A stretch of DNA of 64,000 nt, taken from Hydrangea macrophylla (taxonomy: Eukaryota; Streptophyta; Magnoliopsida; Cornales; Hydrangeaceae). The number at the start of each line of letters is the position of its first letter. The first letter of the stretch is position 1. Under the pieces are notes generated by a model, which made no database searches, had not been told where the DNA came from, and saw only the letters and a list, made by a program, of their open reading frames with translations. The stretch is taken from positions 127,057,999 to 127,121,998 of the forward strand of contig CM066991.1 in the NCBI GenBank assembly GCA_033977485.1. Reading direction: 5' to 3'. Both the position numbers and the translations under genes were made by a program. Below, in pieces: positions 12,166 through 22,711 of this stretch.

Positions 12166-14614
12166 TGTAACACCCGTACCCGGAGAACGGGTTAATTACT
12201 ATGTTAATATGCATTAATTAATATAATTAGTGTATAAAATGAATTAAGGGGAGGCTTGGACTCGCCCGTGGAAAAGGTGTTCAGAGAAAAGGACACCAAT
12301 TGGAAAAGTCCCCAGTGAGGAGGGACATGTTTGGAAGTGGGACCCAGTGAAGGGCCCGAATAAAAATATGTGAATTTTATGTGATTAAATGCATTTATAT
12401 GATTACATGATTATTTGTTTAAATGCTTTCATATTATATGATGATATATGTTTAGCATTTGGTATTAGTTTGGACACCCAAATAAGGGTATAATTGAAAA
12501 AGATTTAAATTGGTAGGTACGATAGCAACTTCACAAAATATATGGGACCCACGTTGGGACCCATACGAAACTTAGACAAACACTCATTAGATAATTGGGT
12601 AGTTAATGGAATGTTTGGGGGATTTCATAATAAGAACTTAATAAGTTTCGGGGGTGTAATTGAAAGAATGGCTAAATTTAGGCTTGGACACATCAACACA
12701 TCTTGCATGTGTGTGTCATGACATAGGAGAGTCTCATATTGCTGAATTAAGAAGAAAAGAGAAGAGAGCTCGGAGAGAGAAACGGAGACGGACCGTCACC
12801 GACGACGTTTTTCGCCGTTCCGTCGCCGCCGTTTGCCGGATTAACGATCCGAGACCACTTTTGGACTCGTGGAGGTAAGAGGATCACATGCACGTAATTT
12901 GTTTTCATTTTCGGCAACGTTTTTCCGGTAACCGTTCTTGATAGTCGATGTTTGTTGTACCAAAACCATGTAGGATTTACTTTGGGTAAGAATTGAGCAA
13001 GATTTGTGAAGGAATTCTTCATTTCTAGCTTGAATTTGGGTAGATCTTGCTAAGGTGAGTTTTCTAGCCTAAAGAATGGTTGTGTTTAACTATATTCAAG
13101 GCATCAATGATGTAGAGATATATAGAATGATCTTATTGTGTTGATTATTCATGTTTAGAAAGCATGTAGTTGCTAAATTGTGAATTGCATGTTAGCTTTG
13201 TGAAGAATTTATGTGCCTACATGTTTATGTGCTTATATGTTTATGTGGTATTCAATGAGCACCGGGAAAATGATTCATGGTTGGGAGTAATAAGGGTGGT
13301 GAAGAGGAAGAATCCGAGAAAGACGGAAGTCCAAGGAATAGAAGTGGCCACGGGACCAAGGGAGGTCCCGGGTCTGAATGAATCATTGAACCGGTGACTC
13401 GGCGATTACAAAGATATGATTTATGTGTTTATTGTTGCATTGCACATGTTTAAACATTCAGCCATGTTTAGAATTCTCACTAAGCGTAATGCTTAAGAAA
13501 ACCATTTTCTGTTTCTGTTGTGGTAAATAACAACCACCGCAGGTACAGAGCAATATCCGGAGAGGAAGTGACGTGCTCGGGATTGGGGAAGAGATTTGGG
13601 TCTTGTAAATATGTTTATAATGTGTAATGTAGTGTAACTTGTGGGTTAGTATCCTTGACTTGTGAGTTGAAGACTTGACTCGTGGTTGTATCCATAGAGT
13701 TAGGTTTGGAATTCTACGACTCATGTGTTTAATGTAAATTGGGGAAACTTATGTAAATTGCTATGTGAAAGTTGTAGGTTGTATGTTTGGATCATTCCGG
13801 CAAGTCCGGATACACGGGTGGTAGATTTTGGTCAAGTTTCTTTTGTAAATGAATGTTTTGTGAAGTTTGATCCTCTTGTTAAAAGGTTTATGTATATGGT
13901 TGCTTGAGAATGGTTTTGGTATGATTTTCTAATGTTTTATATTGTTGGTTTTAGCTTAGGTTCTTTTCCAACAAGGTTTCATGAGACATTGGCTTTTTGC
14001 TAAGGTTTAACTTCAACAAAACTTGTTTTGAACTCAAAAGGAATTGTGTTCATGGTGAGTGTAATTCAATTATGAGTATGTGTATGTTACACCATGTTTA
14101 GGAATGTAATTGAAAAGTTTCTTGAGGTTTGAGGATGTTTTGGGTGAGTTTGGGTTGTTTAAACAGGGATTTTGCTGTCAAAAATGACTTCTGCAGGAAC
14201 CGGATCGATCCGGGCCTTGAGCGGATCGATCCGGAGCTTCTGGAGGAGCCAGAGATGACATTCTGTCAAAACCGGATCGATCCGGTTTTGGGCGGATCGA
14301 TCCGCAGGTCCAGATTCAGCACTGTCAGCTTTTACGGAAACGGACATAACTCTCTCTAGAAAACTCGGATTCGCGCGCCGTTTTTTGCGTTGGAACCGGG
14401 ACTCAAAGACCTATCTTTTGGTATAAAATTTGCTATATCTTATTAATTACCATTTTACCCTTGAGGCCTATTTTGTAACAATAGAGTTGTTTAATGTGGT
14501 TAAATACATGCGTTTCTTAGTAATTCGTATGGTTCTTTGCTAATTAATGTAATTGGGAGCTTGTAGCATTGTTACACGTGTCCTAATCCGCACGAGACGG
14601 GTTGGGGTGTGACA
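12166..14614 (+). mobile_element. Gypsy-type solo LTR, family B
   Basis: Starts TGTAACACCCGTACCCGG and ends GACGGGTTGGGGTGTGACA, with exact TSD AATAA (12161-12165, 14615-14619). It is homologous in reverse orientation to 41068-43355. Orientation is set by motifs shared with the family A LTRs: GTGGAGGTAAGA at 12870-12880, AAGGTGAGT near 13052, and a small hairpin (CTCACTAAGC, then GCTTA) at 13475-13494. Four palindromes of the type CCGGATCGATCCGG lie at 14200-14304. No coding capacity. Confidence 0.93.
14200..14304. repeat. Cluster of CCGGATCGATCCGG palindromes
   Basis: Two perfect 14-mers CCGGATCGATCCGG (14200-14213, 14273-14286) and two shorter perfect cores CGGATCGATCCG (14222-14233, 14293-14304) fall in 105 bp, arranged as two pairs with about 22 and 20 bp between starts. 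Confidence 0.95.
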
Positions 14615-14806
14615 AATAATCTCAGATTTCCAAATTTCAAACACCAAATCATTTGATTTCGCCCGTGTTTCATGAAGAAGTAGGTGTCCTTGTTGAATTG
14701 AATCAATTCGACAATCACGTAAGCCACTTTCTCTCTCACCTTTTTCGAGAAATTCGAGAATCAAATCTTGTAGCTCGCGATCAAACCCTTGAGATAGCAG
14801 ATTCAC
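14615..14806 (-). pseudogene. Possible ORF fragment disrupted by the family B solo LTR (unrecognised)
   Basis: On the minus strand an ATG-initiated frame runs from 14806 to the LTR edge at 14615 (64 codons, including LILEFLEKGERESGLRDC). Beyond the LTR the same frame continues from 12160 to a stop at 11966 if one TSD copy is counted, giving about 128 codons in total. No domain was recognised and chance cannot be excluded. Confidence 0.25.
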
Positions 14807-15063
14807 GAACTGGTTGATTATATTAATCGATGATTGTTCTTCTTCGGATGGCTAATGTAATGCTCAGATTCGTTTTTCGATGCTCTCGTGATTGATCCAG
14901 GCTTGGATCTCGGACTCAATCGAAATTAAGGTTTGAGTATCGATTTATTCGTCAATGAGGGGGTGAAGAGTGACAGTAGATGTTGATGGGCTATTGTCGG
15001 CGGTGGCGGTGGTGGCAACATGGTGGTTCATGACGAGGAGGAAACAAACAAAGCCATCATCAA

Positions 15064-15074
15064 TATATATATAC

Positions 15075-15110
<36 letters not shown>

Positions 15111-15126
15111 ATCTATCTATCTATCT
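15064..15126. repeat. Compound microsatellite (TA)n(TG)n(TATC)n
   Basis: Runs of alternating TA, then TG, then four to five TATC units. Confidence 0.9.
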
Positions 15127-15303
15127 ACACATAGACAAACCAATCAGATTAAAAGAGATGGCATCACTGCCCTAACATTTTCTGTGCTTCGTTTCTTTGA
15201 ATCGATGGTAGTATTTTATGAGGCGTTCATCTATGTGGTGGGAAATTTAAACGTTTATTTTTATGTTCATCATCGTTTCTTTCCCAGCATTTACTTTATA
15301 TAT

Positions 15304-15538
15304 TGTGTAAATTTGTTCACTTAAAATGTCACCAGTTCTTACTAAATGTTATTATTTGGATAATACATTCACGTAAGCAAACTTAATAAATTTTATCACT
15401 AGTTCTTTTATTCCAGTGTAGTGTAAAATTGTACACTTAAAATGTCACCAGTTCTTGCTAAATGTTATTATTTGGATAATGCATTCATATAAGCAAACTT
15501 ATTAGATTTTGTCACCAGTTCTTTTGTTCCAGTGTAGT
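15304..15538 (+). repeat. 116-bp tandem duplication
   Basis: The segment with AAAATGTCACCAGTTCTT starts at 15323 and again at 15439, giving a period of 116. The two copies differ at a handful of sites (tactaaatg / tgctaaatg; acattcacg / gcattcata). Confidence 0.9.
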
Positions 15539-16862
15539 ATAAAATTAAACACTTAACATGTATAAATTGGGTTGCTTAGGTGAGCAATAGTGAGCAAAAA
15601 TGCACTCCTAAAATGATAGTAAGGCAAAATTAAAATGTTGTGTGAGCTTTACACAGTGTAAAATTGTTCATTGCCCCTTGTTGGATATGCGTAATCTCTA
15701 TTTCTTTTGCTATATCTTTGTAGTAGTTTATTGTTGGTCATGTGTTTTGGTGTAAGGAAGAATATTAATGGACTCATACTTGATCAAGTGAAGTTGAATG
15801 GACACATAATTAGCATTGTAAAAGTGTACACTGCTACTGTGACTAGTTATTCCTACAAAGAATTCAAAAAGCAATATGATCGATGTTTCTCAAGATGAAA
15901 TAATATGACATGACATTATGTGTAGCAAAAATTGACCCACACTGTGTAAATGAATACCAATCAAATTAGAAGTTGGTAAGTTACTCTATGTGTAATGCTA
16001 TAATTATGGGATTTCATATCCAAAATCAGTTACCCATAATTAAGGGATTGTTAAATGCAATCTTAAAATAACAGCTCTTCCAACTATATATTGATTTCTT
16101 TATATATATATATATATATATAATATGTATAAGGGCAGAATTGTCTTGAAAATAAGAAGATTTTGGGATTTGTATTGATTTGGGTCTATTAATGAAAAGA
16201 TACTTAGAGTGGACCTAATCCAAAATAGTTTGGTAAAATGGGATTTTCGGGGAAATTTCTATTTTATATAATGGTATAGATATATATAAATATATATATA
16301 TATATATGGATATCACATATAGGTGTACCAATAGCATCTTAGATTAGGATGAAAGTACTCAACAAAATATTTTGTATTAGTGCTATTGACACACGGCTTT
16401 AAATGCATGTACCCTGTGATGTGTAAGTGGTGCACAGAAATGTGTGAAAAATTCAAACAGCACAAGGTACATGTGTTTAAAGCATAGTGTGCCAAAAAGT
16501 ATGTGTGCCAAACATTTCCCTCTGTATTATTGCCCATTAAAAAAATACGCGAGATTAAAATTTAATATTTAAATCTCGTCTTAGTTTATAGATTTAGTGA
16601 GAAAATAAGAAAAGTATTGTGTTTATTTGATAATTTAGGCCTGGTTTGGTTCATAGATTTAGCGAGAGCAATATCCAATAAAAAAACAAATAATAACTTT
16701 TTTTGGGGAGGTGGGGTTGATTATTAAGGTCTAAAAAAGAAAAGAAACTTTAATAAAGAATAAATCAAAACAATTGAGATATACAGTAATAATTAAGAAA
16801 AAAAGGAAAAAAACAATTATGAGCAGTGATAAGAAACAATCAAGGGAAAAAAAATGATATTC

Positions 16863-17213
16863 TTCCAAATTTGTGTATACCAAATGGTTATCAAACACAT
16901 GTGATAATTGGTACACTTTATTTTAATTGGAGGATGTTGAAGTGGTCTCACTAGGACATCACTTCCATATAGTTGCCGCAATCCAGTTAGTGTTGTTCTC
17001 TCTCACAGAAATGAGACCCAAAACTAAAAAAAAAAAAAAATAGTTAAAAAAAATTGTTTTCAAACTCTGGGATCCACTTGTGTGAGGGATAACATCACCA
17101 GTAGGTCTGAAGCAACTGTATGGAAGTATTGTCTAACTCACTATTATTGAAGGTGGTTCCACTGCCACATGTGTTTGAAAACCATTTTGGGATACAAAAT
17201 TTTGGAAGTCCAA
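16863..17213. repeat. Long foldback (inverted repeat, arms about 150 bp)
   Basis: The left arm (16863-17012, starting ttccaaatttgtgtatacc) pairs with the right arm (17068-17213, whose complement starts ggacttccaaaattttgtat). Blocks such as catcacttccatatagttgc against caatacttccatacagttgc align in order over the arms. The spacer is about 55 bp and A-rich. No TSD could be fixed. It could be a MITE or an inverted duplication. Confidence 0.7.
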
Positions 17214-17302
17214 AACAAAAAGACATATTTTTCTCTTCTTTTGTGGGTGTGTGACTAAAGTCCCTCATTTTAATTTTTTATTTTTGCAGACGAAAGTACC
17301 CC

Positions 17303-17766
17303 TCTCATTGTACCTGTCGTGCTGATGTCAGCGTCCAATTTACTTATATATATATATATATTTGTTTTTACTGACGTCAACTCTTGAAATGTCTCTAACC
17401 CAAAAATTCTTTAAATCCTCAAGATTCATAGACATTTTCAAAAACTTTTTTTGAGATTTTTTTTTTCACATAACATGTGTCTGAATTATTTGATATCAAA
17501 TATATTTTGGGAGAAATGTCTCAGAATTTCTTGGATTCAGAGACAGTTTTCATAAAAATATTTATGAATTTTTCGATTCTAGAGATATTTTTCTAAAAAG
17601 GGAAATTTTAGAGACATTTTGTCTCTAAAACAAAATGTCTCTGATTTGAAATGTGCATGATTTTTTTCATTTTAGAGATATTTTCAAAAGTTAGCACGAG
17701 CAAAAAGTATAATTTTTTGATAAAAAAAATTGGGTGCTGACGTTAGCACGGCAGATACAATAGACT
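17303..17766. mobile_element. MITE-like element with about 35-bp terminal inverted repeats
   Basis: Left end attgtacctgtcgtgctgat (17307-17326) matches the complement of the right end, attgtatctgccgtgctaac, with about six mismatches over 35 bp. The interior has no coding frame and carries a hairpin at about 17608-17643 (gagacattttg, loop, caaaatgtctc) and repeated agagacat motifs. TSD not determined; superfamily unknown. Confidence 0.65.
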
Positions 17767-17868
17767 TTTTTGTTAAAAAAAACAAGCATTGAAGAAGGGT
17801 TGCAAAACCCTGTGAACCTAGTTAATTATTAATTTTTTTAACAACAATGTTGCAAGCACCGAAAAAGT

Positions 17869-17985
17869 GCACCAAAATGGTACATCGATTGATCAGTGCC
17901 CTCTATTTCGGTGGGCCCCACGCTTATAGGGCATGAGTCTCACCGAAATGGAGGTCACCGATCATTCGATGCATGTTTTCGGTGC
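17869..17985. repeat. 117-nt foldback with 55-nt arms
   Basis: The left arm (17869-17923) pairs with the right arm (17931-17985) at roughly 75-80 percent with only a 7-nt loop; shared blocks include gcacc, catcga and atttcggtg. It is either a tiny MITE or an RNA-hairpin-like locus. Confidence 0.7.
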
Positions 17986-18708
17986 CCTAAGACTTACTCA
18001 TTTTTTTTTATGGCTAGTTAGTGATAATGACATTCTATGGTTCTTTGTATAGGCATATGTCCAATAAAAAAATCACTTTAATGAAAAGTCTCTGCACTTA
18101 TATATGTACACTTAACTTCTATTTTAAGATTCACAAAACTACAAATTTTACAGAAGTAGTTTTGTGAAATTCACTACTTCTGTGAAATTTCACAAATTCA
18201 CAAAAGTGTATGTATAATACCCGTGTTCGGGTTTGTCGTATTTCGTTACATTTGTCATGCATGATATATGTGATGTGATGTGTTTTATGACACATGTGTG
18301 GGTGAGTTGTGACTCACGAGTTGATTCAGGTGTCTGTGTAAGAAAACCCTCTGAGACAGTGTGAAATGAATGTTTTGATGTTGTGACGTCTCTCCGAGAT
18401 TGAGACGGTCATGTAGAATACCCTAAATGTTTATCTGAAAATAAATGTTTACCTGTGTATATTACTATTTATATTATTATGTGGTTTAGGATATAGTTCT
18501 ATTGTTAATTTTGATATATCCTTGTAAGGACGAATTAACACGCTACATAATTGGTAGGCTAATTAATTCATAAAATCATGTGGATTGCGTTTTAGCAACC
18601 AAACGGAACTTAGTGAAAAACTAGTAAAGTTAGATATTTCCTAACTAGGGGTGCTAATCGAAGGTTTAAGACCTTGAGGGGAGCTAAATGGTATTTGAAA
18701 AATAATGG

Positions 18709-18718
18709 CTATAAATAC
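18709..18718 (+). promoter_or_regulatory. TATA box of the outer family A-plus LTR
   Basis: CTATAAATAC lies about 500 bp into the LTR. An AGGTAAGG splice-donor-like site follows at 18870-18877. Confidence 0.6.
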
Positions 18719-18981
18719 AAAGTGTAAGATATTTTTGGTAGCAAAACCCTATTTGACTTCTAAAAGGAGGAGAGAGAGAAAGGGGGATTTTAATCTTTGA
18801 GCTTGCGACACTCATTTTTGGTGATCCGTCTGTTGATCAAAATATTTTATCGGATATTCGAACTCCTTGAGGTAAGGCCGTCGTTTTGATATCCATTAGG
18901 TCTTGTTTGGATAAGTTTTCTAAAAACTTATTTTTGGGAATTTTCATAAAAAGATGATAATCAACCTTTTGATCCATAAGG

Positions 18982-19442
18982 TGTCATGACCCAAGTATCG
19001 CTCAATAAGATATTGTCCGCTTTGGGCCCAAATCCGCACGGATTTGTTCTTACGAATTACCCAAAAAGCCTCTTACTAGGGAGACTTGAAACCACACATA
19101 TATAGCACATTACCCTTCCTTCCCCAGGCGATGTGGGACAAACTCCTCCTACAACACTCAGCACTAGGGTCGTTACATTCCACCCCCCTTAGGGCCCAAC
19201 GTCCCCGTTGGCACACTTCCGACAGGGTCAGGCTCTGATACCATTCTGTCATAACCCAAGTCTCGCTCAGTAAGATATTGTCCGCTTTGGGCCCAAACCC
19301 GCACGAATTTGTTCTTGGGCATTACCCAAAAGGCCTCTTACTAGGGAGACTTGAAACCACACATATATAGCACATTACCCTTCCTTCCCCAGGCGATGTG
19401 GGACGAACTCCCCCTACATCACTCTGCACCGGGGTCATTACA
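18982..19442 (-). mobile_element. Complete TRIM element (461 bp)
   Basis: Two 196-bp LTRs (18982-19177 and 19247-19442; TGTCATGACCC and TGTCATAACCC starts, GTTACA and ATTACA ends) flank a 69-bp internal domain. Read on minus, the internal domain has a Met-tRNA primer-binding site TGGTATCAGAGC three bases after the LTR (rc of 19232-19243) and a purine tract aaggggggtgg (rc of 19181-19191) before the second LTR. TSD is TAAGG/TAGGG (one mismatch). It encodes nothing. The LTRs differ at roughly a dozen positions. Confidence 0.93.
19232..19243 (-). other. Primer-binding site of the TRIM
   Basis: The reverse complement reads TGGTATCAGAGC, the complement of the 3' end of initiator Met-tRNA. Confidence 0.88.
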
Positions 19443-20388
19443 TAGGGTTTGTACTAGACAAACTTTTGCACGTTCCTTGTGCTCGGGTTTTCTTTGGAAC
19501 GAATTTAAGTAGCGTTAATCGGAGGTGAGTGACTCAACTATGTGTTTTGGAATGATTTCTTGACATGTATTCATGTTTTATATGAAAAGCATGTTTTAGT
19601 TCATATATATATTGTTTAGTTCATATTGAGCAACTATATTGATATGTAGGCCCAATTGCACGGTGAGATGTTTTGATTATGCCGAAAGTACGGTGAAATG
19701 TATTTGAGCATGTTTAGTTGCTATTTTGGTCAAAGGAGCACGTGGTACCTAGCCATTTTGTGGAGCCGTTATAGGAATAAGGTCGCACGTTTGAAGAAAA
19801 GAAATGTGGGTCTTACCTTGTCGTGTGGACTTATTATCGAGGAGTTGCGGACTAGGAGTGTGGACCGTACACGTGAGACTCCGGAGACTAGTATAAAATG
19901 TAGAGAATGTGAATGCGAGCATGTGTAACACCGTGAATTTTCCAAGAAATTCCACTTAGGAATATTAGAATTAGTGACGTCACCGTGGTACGGCTACAGA
20001 AGGACCATTAGGATGACCTAAATTAGAAATCTCTATTAGGTCCTATAGTAACCATCTTGACCACGACAGTGTTAATAATAACCTAGTGTCTATTAGGATA
20101 GACATAACCCCGACATGCATAGTTTCTAAGTTAGAAACCATAGACGCACTTGAACTTAGATCCGTAGACAGCCTCGTACATCTACATTTTCTATCTCGCA
20201 CATAGTTTTACAATCATGCACGTACTAAGGGACTTAAACACACTTTTAGACATTCTACCCAAGATGTGGGACCCATACCACAACCCTATGTGGACCCCAC
20301 TCAATCTACCCTTGGACATACACAAGCACACACATACCCGTACACATTGTGCACCCATTGCATGAGATAACTCCCCATCTTTCTCCCT

Positions 20389-20398
20389 CTATAAATAA
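20389..20398 (+). promoter_or_regulatory. TATA box in 5' LTR of G2
   Basis: CTATAAATAA sits about 466 bp into the LTR; the identical element in the 3' LTR is at 35074-35083. Transcription would start about 30 bp downstream, but the G1 insertion at 20512 separates this promoter from gag. Confidence 0.7.
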
Positions 20399-20511
20399 GA
20401 CACCTTTCCCTCACAAACACTCAGCTGCTCCCTCATATTCAGTAGCACACTCTCATACCCAGCTTAGTAGAGAGAGAGACCCGCGAGCTTATGAGGAACA
20501 AACACACTCAC

Positions 20512-22670
20512 TGTCACGACCCATCCCACTATGCGTGGAAATAGGACACGTGGCACGCCACCAAGGCTCATCCAAACATCATCTAACGATACGCAGCGGA
20601 AAGAACTTTAAAACAACCCTGGGTGTTTTAAAACTTTAGGAAACATAACCCTCTGAGTTGAAAAATCCAATACAATCAGAGTTATAAAAAAATTGTGGCC
20701 AATTGAATCCGATCAAAAGAAAACAGTTTTGAAAACAGAGGTCCAATCGACTGATCGAGGATCCGGTCGACTGGTGATCTCAAACAGAAAGGTTTCAAAT
20801 TATACCAGCCCATCCAGTCGACTGTGTCGGGGACCCAGTCGACTGGTGACTAAAATAATCAGTCGATTGAAAATGTCCAGTCGACTGGTACCCTATCCAG
20901 CAGAATGTCATGGCCTGAGGCCTCATCCAGTCGACTGTTTTCTCAACCCAGTCGACTGAATCTCAGACGAAACAAAGCAGTAACCAATTCAACACAGCGA
21001 TCCAGTCGACTGATGCAAGGTCCAGTCGACTGCTCCCCTGCTGGGCAACCCTGTGATAAAATTTAACAACTCATGCCACTCCATACCAACAACAATTACA
21101 ACCATAATTGAATTACAACATTTAAAACATAACTACAGGCGTTAAAATACAGAATTACCATGCTACGGAACTAATCCAAAGATTTATTACAACGTATCAT
21201 AATTTACCAATCCTTACACAAGTTTAGAATTTAAATTAAAAACATATACAAAGGTGATTCCCCGGCGTTCATTGGCCTCACTCCTCCCGATTCTTCTTGT
21301 CTTTCCTCTTACCTGCAATGGAGTACATCTCCACTGTTCAGCTATATGTTGAGCGTACAATTCTAAATGTATGCTTATATGACAGTTCATGATTTAAGCA
21401 TCTAAAACACATAGAAATAGTCTCTAGGGTGAGTGGTACACATTCATCCGGTCGATGCCATAGGAGGTCCACCTCTCCCACGCATCTCGTACACTGGTTG
21501 GGCCTTCCTCCATACCAGGTACCGTGTACTGGTTGGGCCCACCTCCAATCCAGACACAACCACAATTCCAATTCCATTACAATCACAATCATAATCCTCA
21601 AGGTTCGAGGAGCTTACCCGGATGAATTTGCTCCAAACTCCCTTTTGACCCAAGTAGACACATAACATGCTCACATAAACAGTTATACGTGCTTTTTATA
21701 TAATTTCACGTGCATAATTAACGGGCCTAACTAATACATGAATTTCGCCCGGATCCAAAGATATCAAAAATGATGTTCAAAACATGAAAATCCATATATT
21801 TCATAGATCTAGAATTCATACCTCGTGCGAATCTCTTCAAACTTTGAAGGATCGTCTAGGGGACTAATTAAACGTCGGATTCCAAATTTAAGACGATTCC
21901 TACAAGTTTGACTGGGTTTTCCCCAAAAGTCTAAAATTAAGATTTTTACAAAAATTAGCCAAACATGGCCTAAGTAGTATCAAAATGTAGATCTTACCTC
22001 CACGAGTTCAAATCTTGAATCTGGAGAAAATCTGACGGACGAACGGTCGTCGATCGGCGTCGCAAAGCCCGTTGGCTCAATCTCCCTTCTCTCTCCTCTT
22101 TCTAGATATTTGTGAGTTTTGGATGAGAATAAAATCTCACCCCCCACCTATTTATAGAAGAACTCTTCGGAAATTGCGTTTACCTCCCCACGAGTTTCTC
22201 AAACTTCTAATTAGCTCTCGAAACTTTGCACACATTCATTTTATGCCTTTACGAGTGAAAATTATAAATTTCAAAAGTTTTTGACTAGGTTTCGTTTGGG
22301 TCCAAAATAACGTCTGAAAACTATATTCTATGGAATCTCTACCCAACCTACCTTTTTAATTAACGTATCACTCACGTTCTCACCACAGTTCTCAAAATTT
22401 TAACAAACAATATCGAAAATACCAGAAATTATACTACACAGGTATAATTCACTATTCACAAAATACCATATAAGTCAAATAACATTTAAATCATATAAAT
22501 GCCATTTACTCATGCTCATGCCATATGAACTACCATGTTCCCGTGTCCTCACTGACACCTTACTGTTGACCCACAGTCAACCTCAACTCAAATTATTAAT
22601 AACATTAAGAATCTCAAAAATCTCAAATGATGCATTTTCAAAATCATAAATTTCTGGAACGGGTGTGACA
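20512..22670 (-). repeat. 3' LTR of G1 (left copy)
   Basis: Starts TGTCACGACCCATCCCAC and ends GAACGGGTGTGACA. TATA-like CTATAAATAGG on minus (rc of 22147-22157). The palindrome cluster is at 20743-21032. A GAGGTAAGATC donor-like site lies on minus near 22000-21990. Confidence 0.96.
20743..21032. repeat. Cluster of CAGTCGACTG palindromes in G1 LTR
   Basis: Ten sites in 290 bp. Seven are perfect CAGTCGACTG (20815, 20836, 20878, 20928, 20949, 21003, 21023); three are one base off (20743 CAATCGACTG, 20764 CGGTCGACTG, 20860 CAGTCGATTG). The matching cluster in the right LTR is at 27648-27938. Confidence 0.95.
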
Positions 22671-22690
22671 ACCCTCCCCTCCAAAAAGGA
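22671..22690 (-). other. Polypurine tract of G1
   Basis: The complement of accctcccctcc (GGAGGGGAGGGT) directly abuts the LTR edge at 22670. Confidence 0.8.
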
Positions 22691-22711
22691 AGTTTGTCCC
22701 CAAACTTTACC

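Larger units (their letters stand above)
14807..16844. other. AT-rich spacer with microsatellites; no gene seen
   Basis: Contains (TA)n/(TG)n/(TATC)n at 15064-15126, a 116-bp tandem duplication (listed separately), and TA-rich runs near 16090-16122 and 16280-16310. A minus-strand end TCTATACCATTATATAAAAT starting at 16280 looks like a Helitron 5' terminus but no matching 3' end was found. Nothing coding is supported. Confidence 0.5.

Noticed and set aside
16020..16280. Second Helitron ending at 16280
   Set aside because: A plausible 5' terminus exists on minus, but no CTAG end with hairpin was found; kept only as a note in the spacer entry.
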